This document shows, in pieces, positions 23,061 to 32,048 of a stretch of DNA of 64,000 bases. Location: assembly GCF_013166595.1 (NCBI RefSeq), contig NZ_JABKKG010000004.1, positions 124,001 through 188,000 of the forward strand, written 5' to 3'. The position numbers and the translations under genes were made by a program. Source of the DNA: Palleniella intestinalis (GTDB taxonomy: Bacteria; Bacteroidota; Bacteroidia; Bacteroidales; Bacteroidaceae). The notes beneath the pieces were generated by a model. That model was not told where the DNA came from and did no database searches. It saw only the letters and a list, made by a program, of their open reading frames with translations. Positions within the stretch are counted from its first letter, which is position 1, and the number at the start of each line of letters is the position of its first letter.

Positions 23061-23819
23061 ATGAAAAAAATCCTTGTTTATTTTCTCGCCTACGTGCTCC
23101 TGCAACTTGCTGTGGGGTATGTCGCGATTAATGTGATTGCGGACGGTGCCATGCAACTGATAGTGGCGAGTGTGGTGAGCAATGTCCTTGCCATTGCCCT
23201 TTTCTTCCTCGCACGGTGGTGTCCCGTCTCCACGGAGTTCATGCAGCGGAAGCCCGCAACGGTGGCTTACTGGTGCGTGATGCTTGCCTTGGGCATGATA
23301 ATCCCCTTGCAGAGCCTTGAGGAACTCATACCAGAGGCGTGGCGCACGGACATCGCCGCCGATGCCTTCAAGATGATTATGAGCAATGGATGGGGCTATC
23401 TCGCCATCGGCATCCTTGCCCCGATAGGCGAGGAGGTCATCTTCCGCGGCGCGATACAGCGCGAGGCGGTGGCTTATTTCCGCTCACGCGGCATGTCGGT
23501 GTGGGTCGGCATGGTGTTCACAGCTGCCCTTTTCGCCGCCGTCCACGGCAATCCGGCGCAGATGCCCCACGCCTTCATCGTCGGTCTGCTTATGGGCTGG
23601 CTGTGTTATCGCTCGGGAAGCATAATTCCGGGAGTCATCGTCCATTGGGTGAACAACAGCATCTCCTTCGCCTTGCAGACCCTCTATCCGCAGTCCTACG
23701 ACATGAAAATCATCGAATTCTTCGGCGATTCCTATCTCCGTCTGTCGATGGCGGTGCTCCTCTCCCTTCTGCTTTTCTTCCCCGCCCTGCTGCAACTGCA
23801 TAGGGTTCTGAAGGGATAA
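23061..23819 (+). CDS. CPBP family intramembrane metalloprotease
   Basis: A 252-residue membrane protein with about six to seven hydrophobic segments. The family signature GEEVIFRGAIQRE gives Glu124-Glu125 and Arg129, followed by AVHGNPAQMPHAF (His) and IVHWVNNSISF (His/Asn), the proposed metal site of CAAX-processing and bacteriocin-processing (Abi) proteases. The substrate is unknown. The start at 23061 (MKKILVYFLAYVLLQ) directly opens the first membrane helix; upstream in-frame codons lie in the family B array. The gene converges with the toxin-antitoxin pair across a bidirectional terminator. Confidence 0.9.
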   Translation: MKKILVYFLAYVLLQLAVGYVAINVIADGAMQLIVASVVSNVLAIALFFLARWCPVSTEFMQRKPATVAYWCVMLALGMIIPLQSLEELIPEAWRTDIAADAFKMIMSNGWGYLAIGILAPIGEEVIFRGAIQREAVAYFRSRGMSVWVGMVFTAALFAAVHGNPAQMPHAFIVGLLMGWLCYRSGSIIPGVIVHWVNNSISFALQTLYPQSYDMKIIEFFGDSYLRLSMAVLLSLLLFFPALLQLHRVLKG

Positions 23820-23842
23820 GAAGCCTCAAAGGTTACATATTA

Positions 23843-23894
23843 AAATAGCTCCGGGGTAATCTGCCTGAAAAGCGGATTACCCCGGAACTATTTT
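23843..23894. terminator. Bidirectional terminator between convergent genes
   Basis: AAAATAGCTCCGGGGTAATC and GGATTACCCCGGAACTATTTT flank a short loop. The stem is GC-rich with A tracts on the left and T tracts on the right, so it can stop transcription from both the CPBP gene and the opposing toxin gene. Confidence 0.85.
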
Positions 23895-23908
23895 AATACC
23901 ATTGTTTT

Positions 23909-24193
23909 TCAAAAAATATCAGCATGGGAACCGGTACGAAGCATAAGCAGTGTAAGCTCCGTGTCGTTTTGGCTCCATACCATAAGCCAGTCGCTGTTTC
24001 TGTCATTTATATGGCATTCCCATAAACCTTCATAGTTGCCGTGCAGGATGTGTGGGTTATATTCTTTCGGCAAAGAGCCATGCTCTTGCAAAAGTCTGAT
24101 GGCTTCTGCAATTTTCGCCATTGGCAGCCCACGTTTATAGCAACGTTTCAAGTCTTTGTCAAAGCGTTTGGTGTTCTGAATCTCGTATTTCAT
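23909..24193 (-). CDS. Type II toxin, YafQ/RelE-like mRNA interferase
   Basis: A 94-residue basic protein starting MKYEIQNTKRFDKDLKRCYKRG, typical of YafQ toxins, with the catalytic-region pattern GLWECHINDRNSDWLMVWS (His and Asp of the active site) and a C-terminal LLMLRTGSHADIF. It would cut mRNA on the ribosome when free of its antitoxin. Its start overlaps the antitoxin stop by 4 bases (ATGA), the usual arrangement. No mutation in visible key residues is seen, so it looks intact. Confidence 0.9.
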   Translation of the reverse strand: MKYEIQNTKRFDKDLKRCYKRGLPMAKIAEAIRLLQEHGSLPKEYNPHILHGNYEGLWECHINDRNSDWLMVWSQNDTELTLLMLRTGSHADIF

Positions 24194-24399
24194 GCCTTTA
24201 TACCAAGATTTTCAAACATCTCGTCCACGGACTTGTATGTTGTCACACGTCCTGCTGCAACATCTTCAAGAGCTTCGTCAAGACCGTTTTTCTCTGATTT
24301 CTTGACAGGAGTAAGCGTCACTCCTGGAAGCCAGCTTATAAGTTTGCGTAGCGTGGACAGCACATCATTGTCCTCCACCCTTAAGATGTATTCTGTCAT
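24190..24399 (-). CDS. Antitoxin of the YafQ/RelE-like toxin
   Basis: A 69-residue acidic protein directly upstream of and overlapping the toxin gene. Its sequence (TEYILRVEDNDVLSTLRKLISWLPGVTLTPV, then GLDEALEDVAAGRVTTYKSVDEMFENLGI) has the C-terminal pattern of Bacteroidetes RelB/DinJ-like partners, in which the tail covers the toxin active site. The N-terminal part may bind DNA for autoregulation, but no clear ribbon-helix-helix could be confirmed by eye. Assignment rests mainly on position and length. Confidence 0.8.
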   Translation of the reverse strand: MTEYILRVEDNDVLSTLRKLISWLPGVTLTPVKKSEKNGLDEALEDVAAGRVTTYKSVDEMFENLGIKA

Positions 24400-24443
24400 A
24401 AATCTTTGTTTTTGTTGCTTTTCCGTTGATTGTTATGTGCAGG

Positions 24444-24474
24444 CAAAGTTACTTTATTTTTCCCATATTGCAAA
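24444..24474 (-). promoter_or_regulatory. Promoter of the toxin-antitoxin operon
   Basis: On the minus strand TTTG, 19 bases and TAACTTTG form a canonical Bacteroidetes promoter 45 bases before the antitoxin start. Confidence 0.75.
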
Positions 24475-24517
24475 ATTTTTCGCTCATTTTTTGCATCTTG
24501 GAGTCCTGCCTCGTCTT

Positions 24518-26896
24518 TTATTTCACCAACCTTACGTGGAACACGCCGCCGGCAGTGCTGCCTTTCTGCGCCTTGAAGGTCACGGTGATGGTGCTCTTTC
24601 CTGCAATAAATGCCGATGGAATCGGGTATTCTGTATTGATGAACTCCTTTTTCTGCCATTTCTTCGAGATGTTTTCATGGGCGAGAAGCCGGCCGTCGAT
24701 AAGGATGTCAAAGTCGCGGTTGCCGCTCTCGTCACCCCAATAGCGCACCATGAGAGTGAGGTTCTGCTCGCCCTTCGTGTCAAGTGTGTACTGGAAATAA
24801 CCGTTGTCACGTGCGTCGCGCCAACCCTCGCCGTGAGTATGTCCTGTGTTTGACCTCTCATATTTCATCTCATGGTCAACCTCCGGCTGCTGTTCGGCAG
24901 TGTTCACAGCGTCCACCGTGCGCTTGTCAAGCAACAGTTTGCGCTCCTCCTCAGCCTTCACGCGCTTCTGATAGTCGGCATATTCCGCGTTGGTCATTGA
25001 CAGCCAGTACATCATATAACGGCTGTCGTGGATGCGGAAGAACGGCTCCAGTTCGAGGTTCTTGTACTTGTCGGAGAACAATCCCGGTACGGTGAACGTG
25101 AAAGGTTTGCCAGCGACAGGCTTCATGTTCTCGAGCTTTGCGAGGATGTCCTTACGGTCACCGATGATAAGCGGTGTGTCGAAGACAGAGACAAGCGGTC
25201 CGTGGGCGATATGTCCCCAACGGCTGTTGTCCGCAACAAGACCATAAAGATTCTCTGTGCCCATGCGTGCGCCGAGAAGTATAGGTCCTCGCATGATAGC
25301 TATGTAGTTCGGGACATTGGGAAGTTCCTCTATTCTCACGTGCATAGGCATGGAAAGCTCGATGAAATCGCCGTTTTTCCACTTCCTGTCGATGACGATG
25401 TACCCTCCCGGTGCTGCCGTTTGGGCATAATCCTTGCCACGGCATACGGCCTTCATCTCGCCCTTTCGGCACCATGAAGGATAGCGTACAAGCAGCCGCA
25501 TGCGTGTAGGACGCTTGACGTTTATGGTCAGCCGTGATGTCTCCGATTCAGGAAACTGCGTGTCCTGAGTGACTTTCACGCCCTTTTCCTTCCACTCCAG
25601 CTGCGATGCGATGAACAGATTGACATAAAGACTGTCACCACTGTGCCGGTAGATGAACTCGCCGTATTTGCCATGGTTCTCCATTCCTGTGCCCACGCAG
25701 CACCACATGGCACTGTTCGGGGCAGAGTAGACACGGTAATGTGCAGGGCGTGCCGATGTGAAGTAGACATATCCTCCATGCTCAGGGTGCTGTGTGGATA
25801 GAATATGGTTGTACAAAGCCCTCTCGTAGAAGTCTGCATACTTAGCCTCAGGGTGCATGCGGAAGAGGCCTTCCGTGAGTTTCAGCATATTGTTTGTGTT
25901 GCAAGACTCCGGCCCTTCGCGGTCGTCCACATAGCTCTGGCAGTCCTCCTTTGATGCGAAATGCTCTCGTCGGCTGTTGCCGCCAATGGCAAGTGAGCGA
26001 GTGTTCGCCACGGTGTGCCAGAAGAATTGTGCCGCACGGTCGTAGAGTTCCTTGTCAGCCGTGCGCCCTGCCTGTGCACTCAGCTCTGCGATGCGCTGGT
26101 AACCGACCACCTTAGGCACCTGAGTGTTGGCGTGCTTGTTGTCAAGATTGTCCTTCTCCGCTGCCATACTGTCGAGCAGCCAGTGGTGGGAGAAGCGTTT
26201 TGCGGCGTCAAGATACTTTGTGTCGCCTGTCATCTGATAAGCGTCGGCATACACCTCGTCCATGCCACCAAACTCATTTCCGAGCATCTGCTCCATCTGT
26301 TCGTCGTTGAGAGGAGCAATGATTGTTATGCCCCAGTTGCACAAGTCGAGGAACATTCGGCGTGCATCCTCGTTTCCGCCGTATGACCAAGCGTCACGAA
26401 GTCCGGCATACGTCTTGTGAATATTATACCATGGCACCCAATATTTCCATACAATCCCCGGATTGCCCTTCTTTATCTCGTTCCAGCATCGCTTTCCGTT
26501 AGGCACTCCGCCGACATATCCGTCGCCGTTAGCCGTCTGGCATCGCTTCAGCTCCGCCACCATATAGTCCATACGTTTCTTAAGTTCGGCGTTGCCTGTG
26601 GCGGCATAATGGATGGCTAAGGCAGAGAGATAATGCCCTCCGACATGTCCGTCAAGGTCTGCCCAGTTCTCGAAACTCTCGCCTTTCGGTGGCAGTCCCG
26701 CCTCTTTGAGGAACGGCGCAAGCAGGCGGTCGGTGTCATATTGCAGGAGCGTGCTTACATTAACGTCGCACGCATGCTTGAAAGGGCTGTCAAGCAGCGT
26801 CACCTGTCCCAATGGGAAAAGGTCGGAATAGAGTTTGTCCTGCGCTTGAACGCCGGTGGCAGCGAGGAGGAGAAGAGGTAGGAAAAGTCGTTTCAT
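24518..26896 (-). CDS. GH127/GH146 clan beta-L-arabinofuranosidase-like protein (DUF1680)
   Basis: A 792-residue secreted enzyme starting MKRLFLPLLLLAATGVQA (signal peptide; start 26896). The alpha/alpha barrel contains NWADLDGHVGGHYLSALA, GPESCNTNNMLKLTEGLF and MWCCVGTGMENHGKYGEF. Glu330, Cys332, Cys399 and Cys400 match the Cys3Glu zinc cluster in which one Cys is the nucleophile of GH127-type enzymes. The wording of these motifs is closer to GH146 as I recall it. Beta-sandwich domains follow, with a C-terminal jelly-roll (about 640-792). Known members remove terminal beta-L-arabinofuranose. It suits arabinan or arabinogalactan side chains of RG-I. A promoter box lies at 26936. Confidence 0.88.
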   Translation of the reverse strand: MKRLFLPLLLLAATGVQAQDKLYSDLFPLGQVTLLDSPFKHACDVNVSTLLQYDTDRLLAPFLKEAGLPPKGESFENWADLDGHVGGHYLSALAIHYAATGNAELKKRMDYMVAELKRCQTANGDGYVGGVPNGKRCWNEIKKGNPGIVWKYWVPWYNIHKTYAGLRDAWSYGGNEDARRMFLDLCNWGITIIAPLNDEQMEQMLGNEFGGMDEVYADAYQMTGDTKYLDAAKRFSHHWLLDSMAAEKDNLDNKHANTQVPKVVGYQRIAELSAQAGRTADKELYDRAAQFFWHTVANTRSLAIGGNSRREHFASKEDCQSYVDDREGPESCNTNNMLKLTEGLFRMHPEAKYADFYERALYNHILSTQHPEHGGYVYFTSARPAHYRVYSAPNSAMWCCVGTGMENHGKYGEFIYRHSGDSLYVNLFIASQLEWKEKGVKVTQDTQFPESETSRLTINVKRPTRMRLLVRYPSWCRKGEMKAVCRGKDYAQTAAPGGYIVIDRKWKNGDFIELSMPMHVRIEELPNVPNYIAIMRGPILLGARMGTENLYGLVADNSRWGHIAHGPLVSVFDTPLIIGDRKDILAKLENMKPVAGKPFTFTVPGLFSDKYKNLELEPFFRIHDSRYMMYWLSMTNAEYADYQKRVKAEEERKLLLDKRTVDAVNTAEQQPEVDHEMKYERSNTGHTHGEGWRDARDNGYFQYTLDTKGEQNLTLMVRYWGDESGNRDFDILIDGRLLAHENISKKWQKKEFINTEYPIPSAFIAGKSTITVTFKAQKGSTAGGVFHVRLVK

Positions 26897-26935
26897 TTGT
26901 TTGTGTTCAATTATATATAGTTTGGATAATTGCTG

Positions 26936-26943
26936 CAAATATA
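26936..26943 (-). promoter_or_regulatory. -7 promoter box for the GH127/GH146 gene
   Basis: CAAATATA reads TATATTTG on the minus strand, 40 bases before the start at 26896. It shows that this gene has its own promoter in addition to any read-through from the GH2 gene. Confidence 0.6.
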
Positions 26944-27051
26944 CAAAAAATCTTTGAGAAAGCAGTGCCGTTTTATTGCAAGAATGCTGTGATGATATGG
27001 AAAGAAAAGAATTTGTAACATGGGATATGTTTTTCCCGGCGGACAAGGATA

Positions 27052-27085
27052 AGGGGATTAATGGTGTTGAAGCCATTAATCCCCT
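27052..27085 (-). terminator. Hairpin after the GH2 gene
   Basis: AGGGGATTAATGG, loop TGTTGAAG and CCATTAATCCCCT form a perfect 13-bp stem 46 bases beyond the GH2 stop codon on the minus strand. Only weak T content follows. Confidence 0.7.
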
Positions 27086-27130
27086 CTGTGGAATGTTGTG
27101 CCCTCAAAAGGTTCACAACATTTTGTAATC

Positions 27131-30082
27131 CTATTTTATCTCCTCGATAAAGTCAACTTCGACAATCGGGAGAGTATGCTTTCCGTGCTTCTTGTTGTCA
27201 AGTTCGCCGGTTTTTCCTCCTGCCAGCTCACCTATTTGGTTGGAGGTGTCAGCAGTGTCGGCAGTGCCTTTGAGGCGGATTGTGAACTTGTCAGCCTCGA
27301 CAGGGTCAGTTATACGGAGGTGGACATAACCCAGGGACTTGTCGGTGTTGCCCTGCCAGATGACCTTTCCGTCAGCAAGAATCTCCAGCGGATAGCTCTT
27401 GTTGCGCCAGCTTGTCAGTTTCAGACTAACTTCTGAGACACGAGCCTTGCGCTCAAGTGTGTAGGTCACCCATGCGGAGTTCATGCCGCCGTCGCTGCTC
27501 CACTCACTGAGTTCGTTGTCGTCCCATGAGTTGCGCACATTCTCCTGATTGCTTCCTGCCTGTGCAGAGACAATGTTGATGCCGCGCTTGGTGTCCTTAT
27601 ACGACGGAGTTGACGGTGTCTCGCCACGTGTAAGCCAACCTTTCAAGGTTTCGGAAGGCATATAGTCGCTCTTGCCGTCCGTCACTTTCACAGGGATAGT
27701 CTGCAAAGTGACGCTTGCTTTAGGCAAGTCTGTAGCCTGTGCTGTAACCTTTATCTTGCCCGCCTTTGTCGTGCTGCGGATAAGCGCGCGGTTTATGCCA
27801 CACTCGACAGGCAGGGTGGTGTTCAGGATATAGTTGTTTTCACCCTGTGCAATGCCGCCGCGCCATTCGGCAGGGCCGCTGATTGAGAACTTCACACTGC
27901 GGTTGTCCAGCGGGCAACGGTTGCCGTCCTTGTCCACAACCTCAAACTCGATGAGTGCCAAGTCCGCACCGTCGGCATGGAATCCCTCAGGGTTCTGTAT
28001 GGTGCGCATGACAAGTCGTGCAGGCTTTCCTGCCGTTTTCAGCTCATGGCGGCTCACTTCCTTGCCGTTTGCGTCACGGCTTATGGCAGTCAGAGTGCCC
28101 TCTTCAAACGCCACATTGTCGAAGGTGAAGAGGAAATTGTATGACCTTTTGCCCTTGCCAAGTGACTTGCCGTTGAGGAGAAGCTCCACACTCTCGCCGT
28201 TGCTTACGACATAGACAGGCTTCTTAACGCCGTCATCGTAGCTCCAATGTCCTATGATGTGCGTGCGGCTGTTCTCAGGGTCAACCCATCCGTCCCACAT
28301 CACCTGATGCGCGAAGAATCCGTCCTTCGGGATGCGCATAGGGTCGGTGGCACCGCTGAGACGGTAGTTTGCCTCGCTGCGGAAGTGGGTGTTGGTGTCC
28401 GAGAAGACAATCTTCACGCCGCCAGAGCTTACTCTTGTGCCTGTTCCCGGACGCACCTGCCAATAGTCGTACCAACGGCGCACGAACTCGATGGCCAGTT
28501 GGTCGGAGTTGTGGTTGTACTCATGGGCAGGTTTGCCACGGTAGAGAGGTCCGTCGCCCTCCTTATGGAACGGATAAGAATACTCGTCCCAATACTTGCG
28601 CATGCCCTCGTCGCGGCAGTATTCCGTCGCCCACATCGGGTGCTTCTTGCTCTTGTTGATGTACAGCATCTCACCGCCATACTCCGCTTCGTTGATGTCA
28701 AGCATTTCGCGTGAACCTATCGCACGTCCTCCGAACGGGTCATAAAGGTCGCGAATCGCCTTCATCTCAATCATGTGCTCACGTGAAATGGACTCGTTTC
28801 CACTCTCATAGAAAAGTATGGAAGGGTTGTTGCGGTTGTAGATTATGGCGTCGCGCATAAGTTCCGTGCGCTGTTCCCACTGGCGACCCTGACGGTCCTT
28901 CTCCGCATCGCCTGCCGGCATCGCCTGAATCAAGCCCACACGGTCGCAGCTCTCTATGTCCTGCTTCCACGGAGTGACATGCATCCAGCGCACAACGTTG
29001 CCGCATCCTTCGACAATCAGCCCGTTGCTGTAGTCGCTGAGCCATGCCGGAACCGACAGACCGACGGCAGGCCACTCGTTGCTTGTGCGCTGTGCGTAGC
29101 CGTGAACCATGAGCACACGGTCGTTAAGCCATATCTTTCCCTCGCCGAACTGTGTCTTGCGGAAACCCGTGCGTGTGCTGACCTTATCAAATGCCGTGCC
29201 CTTCTCGTCAACAAGCTCCGTCTCCACGGTGTAGAGATAGCCATAGCCCCAGCTCCAGAAGTGCAGGTCTGCCACGCGCGCCTCGGCTTTCAGTGTGGCT
29301 GTCTCGCCAGCATTGAGCCTGCGAGGAGTGCCGGAGAAGGTCTTGATGACCTTGCCGTCCATGTCCTTCAGTGTGGCGCGGTAGGTCAGTGTGCGTGCCT
29401 CAGAACTCTCGTTCCTTACCTCGCTCTCGGCGTGGATTGTCGCTTTTCTGCCTTTTATGTCAAAGTCCGTGGCATAAGTGTAGACACCTGTCGTCTTGAG
29501 GTTGCTGTACAGAGGCAGCGTCTGGTAGACATCGTCCATGACATGGAGGTAGACATTCTTTGGGATGCCACCATAGTTGGCGTTGAAATTGCTGTTGTTC
29601 CACTGGAAGGTGGTGTTTGTCGCCTGCTCACGGTACTTCCAGTTGTTGTCTATGCGCACGGCGATGACATTATCACCCTCCTTGATATGCTTGCTGATGT
29701 CAAAGCCGACAGCCATCACACCGTTCTCGTGTATGCCAAGATATTCGCCGTTTATGTAGAACCAACCGGCCTGTCGGATGCCCTCAAACTCGATGAGCAC
29801 CTTCCTGCCTTTGAGTCCTTTGCCGGAGAAATGCTTGCGGTACCACATGACGGTGTCCGAATGTTGGTCGATGGCCACACGGAAGGCCTCGTCCTCGTTG
29901 AATGCCCTCGGCAGGGTGACGGTCTTCCAACGGCTGTCGTTGTGGTTGGCTTGCATGGCATGCTGGTCATCACCGAGGGAGAGTTTCCATGCACTGTTGA
30001 AGTTGTACCTGTGCCGCTCGGCAGCCTGCAACCCTGCGATTGCAAGCATGAACGCAAGGATTAATGAAAAGGTTCGTTTCAT
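27131..30082 (-). CDS. GH2 family glycoside hydrolase with accessory C-terminal domains
   Basis: A 983-residue secreted enzyme (signal MKRTFSLILAFMLAIAGLQA; start 30082). Order: N-terminal sugar-binding jelly-roll (WKLSLGDDQHAMQANHND), immunoglobulin-like domain, TIM barrel, DUF4982-like sandwich, a big Ig-like segment (LVMRTIQNPEGFHADGADLALIEFEV), and a C-terminal F5/8-type or galactose-binding-like domain (about 850-983). The acid/base is Glu430 in FYESGNES and the nucleophile probably Glu487 in MWATEYC. Such proteins act as beta-galactosidases or beta-glucuronidases; a role on galactan side chains is inferred. A family C array lies just upstream. Confidence 0.9.
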   Translation of the reverse strand: MKRTFSLILAFMLAIAGLQAAERHRYNFNSAWKLSLGDDQHAMQANHNDSRWKTVTLPRAFNEDEAFRVAIDQHSDTVMWYRKHFSGKGLKGRKVLIEFEGIRQAGWFYINGEYLGIHENGVMAVGFDISKHIKEGDNVIAVRIDNNWKYREQATNTTFQWNNSNFNANYGGIPKNVYLHVMDDVYQTLPLYSNLKTTGVYTYATDFDIKGRKATIHAESEVRNESSEARTLTYRATLKDMDGKVIKTFSGTPRRLNAGETATLKAEARVADLHFWSWGYGYLYTVETELVDEKGTAFDKVSTRTGFRKTQFGEGKIWLNDRVLMVHGYAQRTSNEWPAVGLSVPAWLSDYSNGLIVEGCGNVVRWMHVTPWKQDIESCDRVGLIQAMPAGDAEKDRQGRQWEQRTELMRDAIIYNRNNPSILFYESGNESISREHMIEMKAIRDLYDPFGGRAIGSREMLDINEAEYGGEMLYINKSKKHPMWATEYCRDEGMRKYWDEYSYPFHKEGDGPLYRGKPAHEYNHNSDQLAIEFVRRWYDYWQVRPGTGTRVSSGGVKIVFSDTNTHFRSEANYRLSGATDPMRIPKDGFFAHQVMWDGWVDPENSRTHIIGHWSYDDGVKKPVYVVSNGESVELLLNGKSLGKGKRSYNFLFTFDNVAFEEGTLTAISRDANGKEVSRHELKTAGKPARLVMRTIQNPEGFHADGADLALIEFEVVDKDGNRCPLDNRSVKFSISGPAEWRGGIAQGENNYILNTTLPVECGINRALIRSTTKAGKIKVTAQATDLPKASVTLQTIPVKVTDGKSDYMPSETLKGWLTRGETPSTPSYKDTKRGINIVSAQAGSNQENVRNSWDDNELSEWSSDGGMNSAWVTYTLERKARVSEVSLKLTSWRNKSYPLEILADGKVIWQGNTDKSLGYVHLRITDPVEADKFTIRLKGTADTADTSNQIGELAGGKTGELDNKKHGKHTLPIVEVDFIEEIK

Positions 30083-30128
30083 GTGTAGTTTGTTAGTGTT
30101 ATGATACAGTTTTTCTTTCGTTATGGTT

Positions 30129-30226
30129 GGCAAAACAAAAGGTAACACTTTACATGGTAAAAGGTTACCTTTTGCATGGTCAAGTGTTACCTTTTGCAAG
30201 ATAAAGTGTAACCTTTCGTTTTGTGT
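30129..30226. repeat. Family C array (C3)
   Basis: CAAAAGGTAACACTTTACATGG, TAAAAGGTTACC, TTTTGCATGGTCAAGTGTTACC, TTTTGCAAGATAAAGTGTAACC repeat at about 22 nt. It lies between the AlbA_2 gene stop (30239) and the GH2 start (30082). Read through in frame it gives a false N-terminal extension to the GH2 protein. Confidence 0.85.
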
Positions 30227-30238
30227 TATCTTGCAGGG

Positions 30239-31774
30239 TTATTTCTTGCTCCATGCCACCCCCTTTTCTGTTGTAATGTATTTTTGAAAACGGCTGTTAG
30301 GGGATTCTACCGTGTAGGCAAGCAATCCGTACTCCAGCAAAGGTGTTATGTGCTTTTTATAGTTGAATGTGTGGTTCTTAAGACCTAATGCCTCAAATAT
30401 TTCACGTTTTGATTTGGCTGTCCTGCACAACTCCAGGATGACTTCGCTTTTGTCGCTTACTAAGTCACTTACCAAGTCACTTACTAAGTTGGCAGTGGGA
30501 TTAAGTTCTTTTCCAACAGCCAAAGGATGACATGGTATATCTATCAAGAAATAGCTTCGGTCAGAGTCTGTTTCAACAGAAGCAGCAGGACTGCCGTTCT
30601 TCCTCAACTCATCTTGGATTGTGGGAATACCTGTGCTGCGCCCTTCTGTCAGTCCCAATTCCTTCAGGAAATCACCGATACGTCTGTTACGGTATCTGCG
30701 CGTCCTGAGCAGTTTTGCCTCGGCAATGCTCAGTTCCGATATGGAGCGGTCGGGCCCGCCATAATTAAGGATACTGACACGGTGTGGCTCTATTGATATT
30801 TCTACCGGTTCATATTCTTGGTAGCTTCTATGGTAGAGGCTGTTCACGACGGCTTCCTCTATCGCTTGATACGGGTAGTTGAAGTATCTGTTTGATTCGG
30901 CTTTGTCTTTAGGTTTGGAGACATGTTCTTTTATAAGATGTGTCTTCAGATGTTCCAGCACATTCCGAATCATGATGTGTACAGGTCCTTTGAATGTAAC
31001 CTCAGAGAAGTTGTTTGGGTCGCCCTCCCTGCCACCGGGGAATGTCACGATGTCTATCTGGGTATATGGAAAGAATCTGTCGGGAGTGTCACAGAACATC
31101 ATTGCGGCGACATTCTTCAGTTCCTTGTTCTCAACAGGTCCCGTGTACAGATTCATGCTTTCAAGTATGCTTTCAAGATTGGTTGGAGTGATTTTGTTGG
31201 CTAATGTGCTGCCAACTCTTCTCAGATAGTCCTGAACCAATAGCGGGTTGATGTCGTCAATTGTGATTCCGGGATTGCCTCTTTCGTCAAACGGCACTCT
31301 GTTTGCCATTTCCCTTAATTCGTCCAGCACATCGCCTCTTGCTTCCACTGTTGTCGAACCGTTGCGTACATACCATTTTGGTATGGAATGTTTGGATGTG
31401 ACATTTTCCGGCACACTGTATGGCCTGCTGTTTCCTGCAGGAGCCCATAATACAAGAACTTGCTTGCCATCGACGTCTTCCACTGAGATCCGAGCCATGT
31501 ATTTTGGTTCTATCTTGTTGTTATAGCCGACAATGTCTTTCTGGATGTTGTCCAATGCTTGTCCTGAGAGTCCGAGGACAGGGCGTTTGGCAATGCCGTT
31601 TTCTTCTTCAATGCCCACCACAACATATCCGCCACCGATATTATTGAAGTCGTTGGCAAATGCCGCTACCGTGCGGAATATTCTTTCAGGATTCCATCCT
31701 TTCTTGAACTCTATTCTGTCAGATTCGACCTTGCGCTTGTTCAGAAGGTCTTCGATGTTTATTGCTAAAGCCAT
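30239..31774 (-). CDS. AlbA_2 (Schlafen-like) domain and ATPase-fold protein
   Basis: A 511-residue protein. Residues about 10-120 form an AlbA_2 domain (RIEFKKGWNPERIFRTVAAFANDFNNIGGGYVVVGI), residues about 280-410 a RecG-like HATPase_c_4 region (YPYQAIEEAVVNSLYHRSY, ILNYGGPDRS, RSTGIPTIQDELRKNG), and the C-terminus a winged helix (VILELCRTAKSKREIFEALGL). The start at 31774 is preferred because a full promoter lies just upstream of it, inside a longer alternative frame. Such proteins are proposed transcriptional regulators; direct function is unproven. A threefold LVSD repeat joins the last two domains. It interrupts the line of glycan genes and may regulate them or be an insertion. Confidence 0.8.
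   Translation of the reverse strand: MALAINIEDLLNKRKVESDRIEFKKGWNPERIFRTVAAFANDFNNIGGGYVVVGIEEENGIAKRPVLGLSGQALDNIQKDIVGYNNKIEPKYMARISVEDVDGKQVLVLWAPAGNSRPYSVPENVTSKHSIPKWYVRNGSTTVEARGDVLDELREMANRVPFDERGNPGITIDDINPLLVQDYLRRVGSTLANKITPTNLESILESMNLYTGPVENKELKNVAAMMFCDTPDRFFPYTQIDIVTFPGGREGDPNNFSEVTFKGPVHIMIRNVLEHLKTHLIKEHVSKPKDKAESNRYFNYPYQAIEEAVVNSLYHRSYQEYEPVEISIEPHRVSILNYGGPDRSISELSIAEAKLLRTRRYRNRRIGDFLKELGLTEGRSTGIPTIQDELRKNGSPAASVETDSDRSYFLIDIPCHPLAVGKELNPTANLVSDLVSDLVSDKSEVILELCRTAKSKREIFEALGLKNHTFNYKKHITPLLEYGLLAYTVESPNSRFQKYITTEKGVAWSKK
30456..30491 (-). repeat. In-frame 12-bp tandem repeat (three units)
   Basis: Three near-identical 12-bp units (CTTACTAAGTCA, CTTACCAAGTCA, CTTACTAAGTTG on the plus strand) encode NLVSDLVSDLVSD between the ATPase-like and winged-helix parts of the AlbA_2 protein. 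Slippage would change linker length without a frameshift. Confidence 0.85.
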
Positions 31775-31797
31775 GGTGCTATCGTTTGTTTTGCTTC

Positions 31798-31827
31798 CAA
31801 AATTAGCTATTTTATTTGACATTCCAA
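31798..31827 (-). promoter_or_regulatory. Promoter of the AlbA_2 gene
   Basis: On the minus strand TTG, 19 bases and TAATTTTG match the consensus pair. The -7 box is 24 bases before the ATG at 31774, which decides the start choice. From here to the GH106 stop at 32049 nothing else is recognisable. Confidence 0.75.
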
Positions 31828-32048
31828 TCAAACGAAAGACAAAATGTTTTTTTTGATAGAAACAATGTCTCTTTTTGGCTACGGATTCAATTTTGAGCCA
31901 TGTATGGCGGCATCTCTTTTGGGGTGTGGACAGTGGCTTGCATCTATTGCGGTGTCAGCCTTAAGTTACAAAAGATAAAAAAGATTTTTTATGTTTGAGC
32001 ATGGTTGTCTTTTCTATCTTTTGTTTCTTAAAGCATGGGTCTCCGGTG

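Noticed and set aside
28247..30064. Long plus-strand frames opposite the GH2 gene
   Set aside because: They are open only because of codon bias in the GC-rich gene on the other strand and have no domain pattern or start signals.
31774..31831. Longer start for the AlbA_2 protein at 31831
   Set aside because: The -33/-7 promoter pair lies between the two possible starts, so the upstream ATG would not be transcribed from it.
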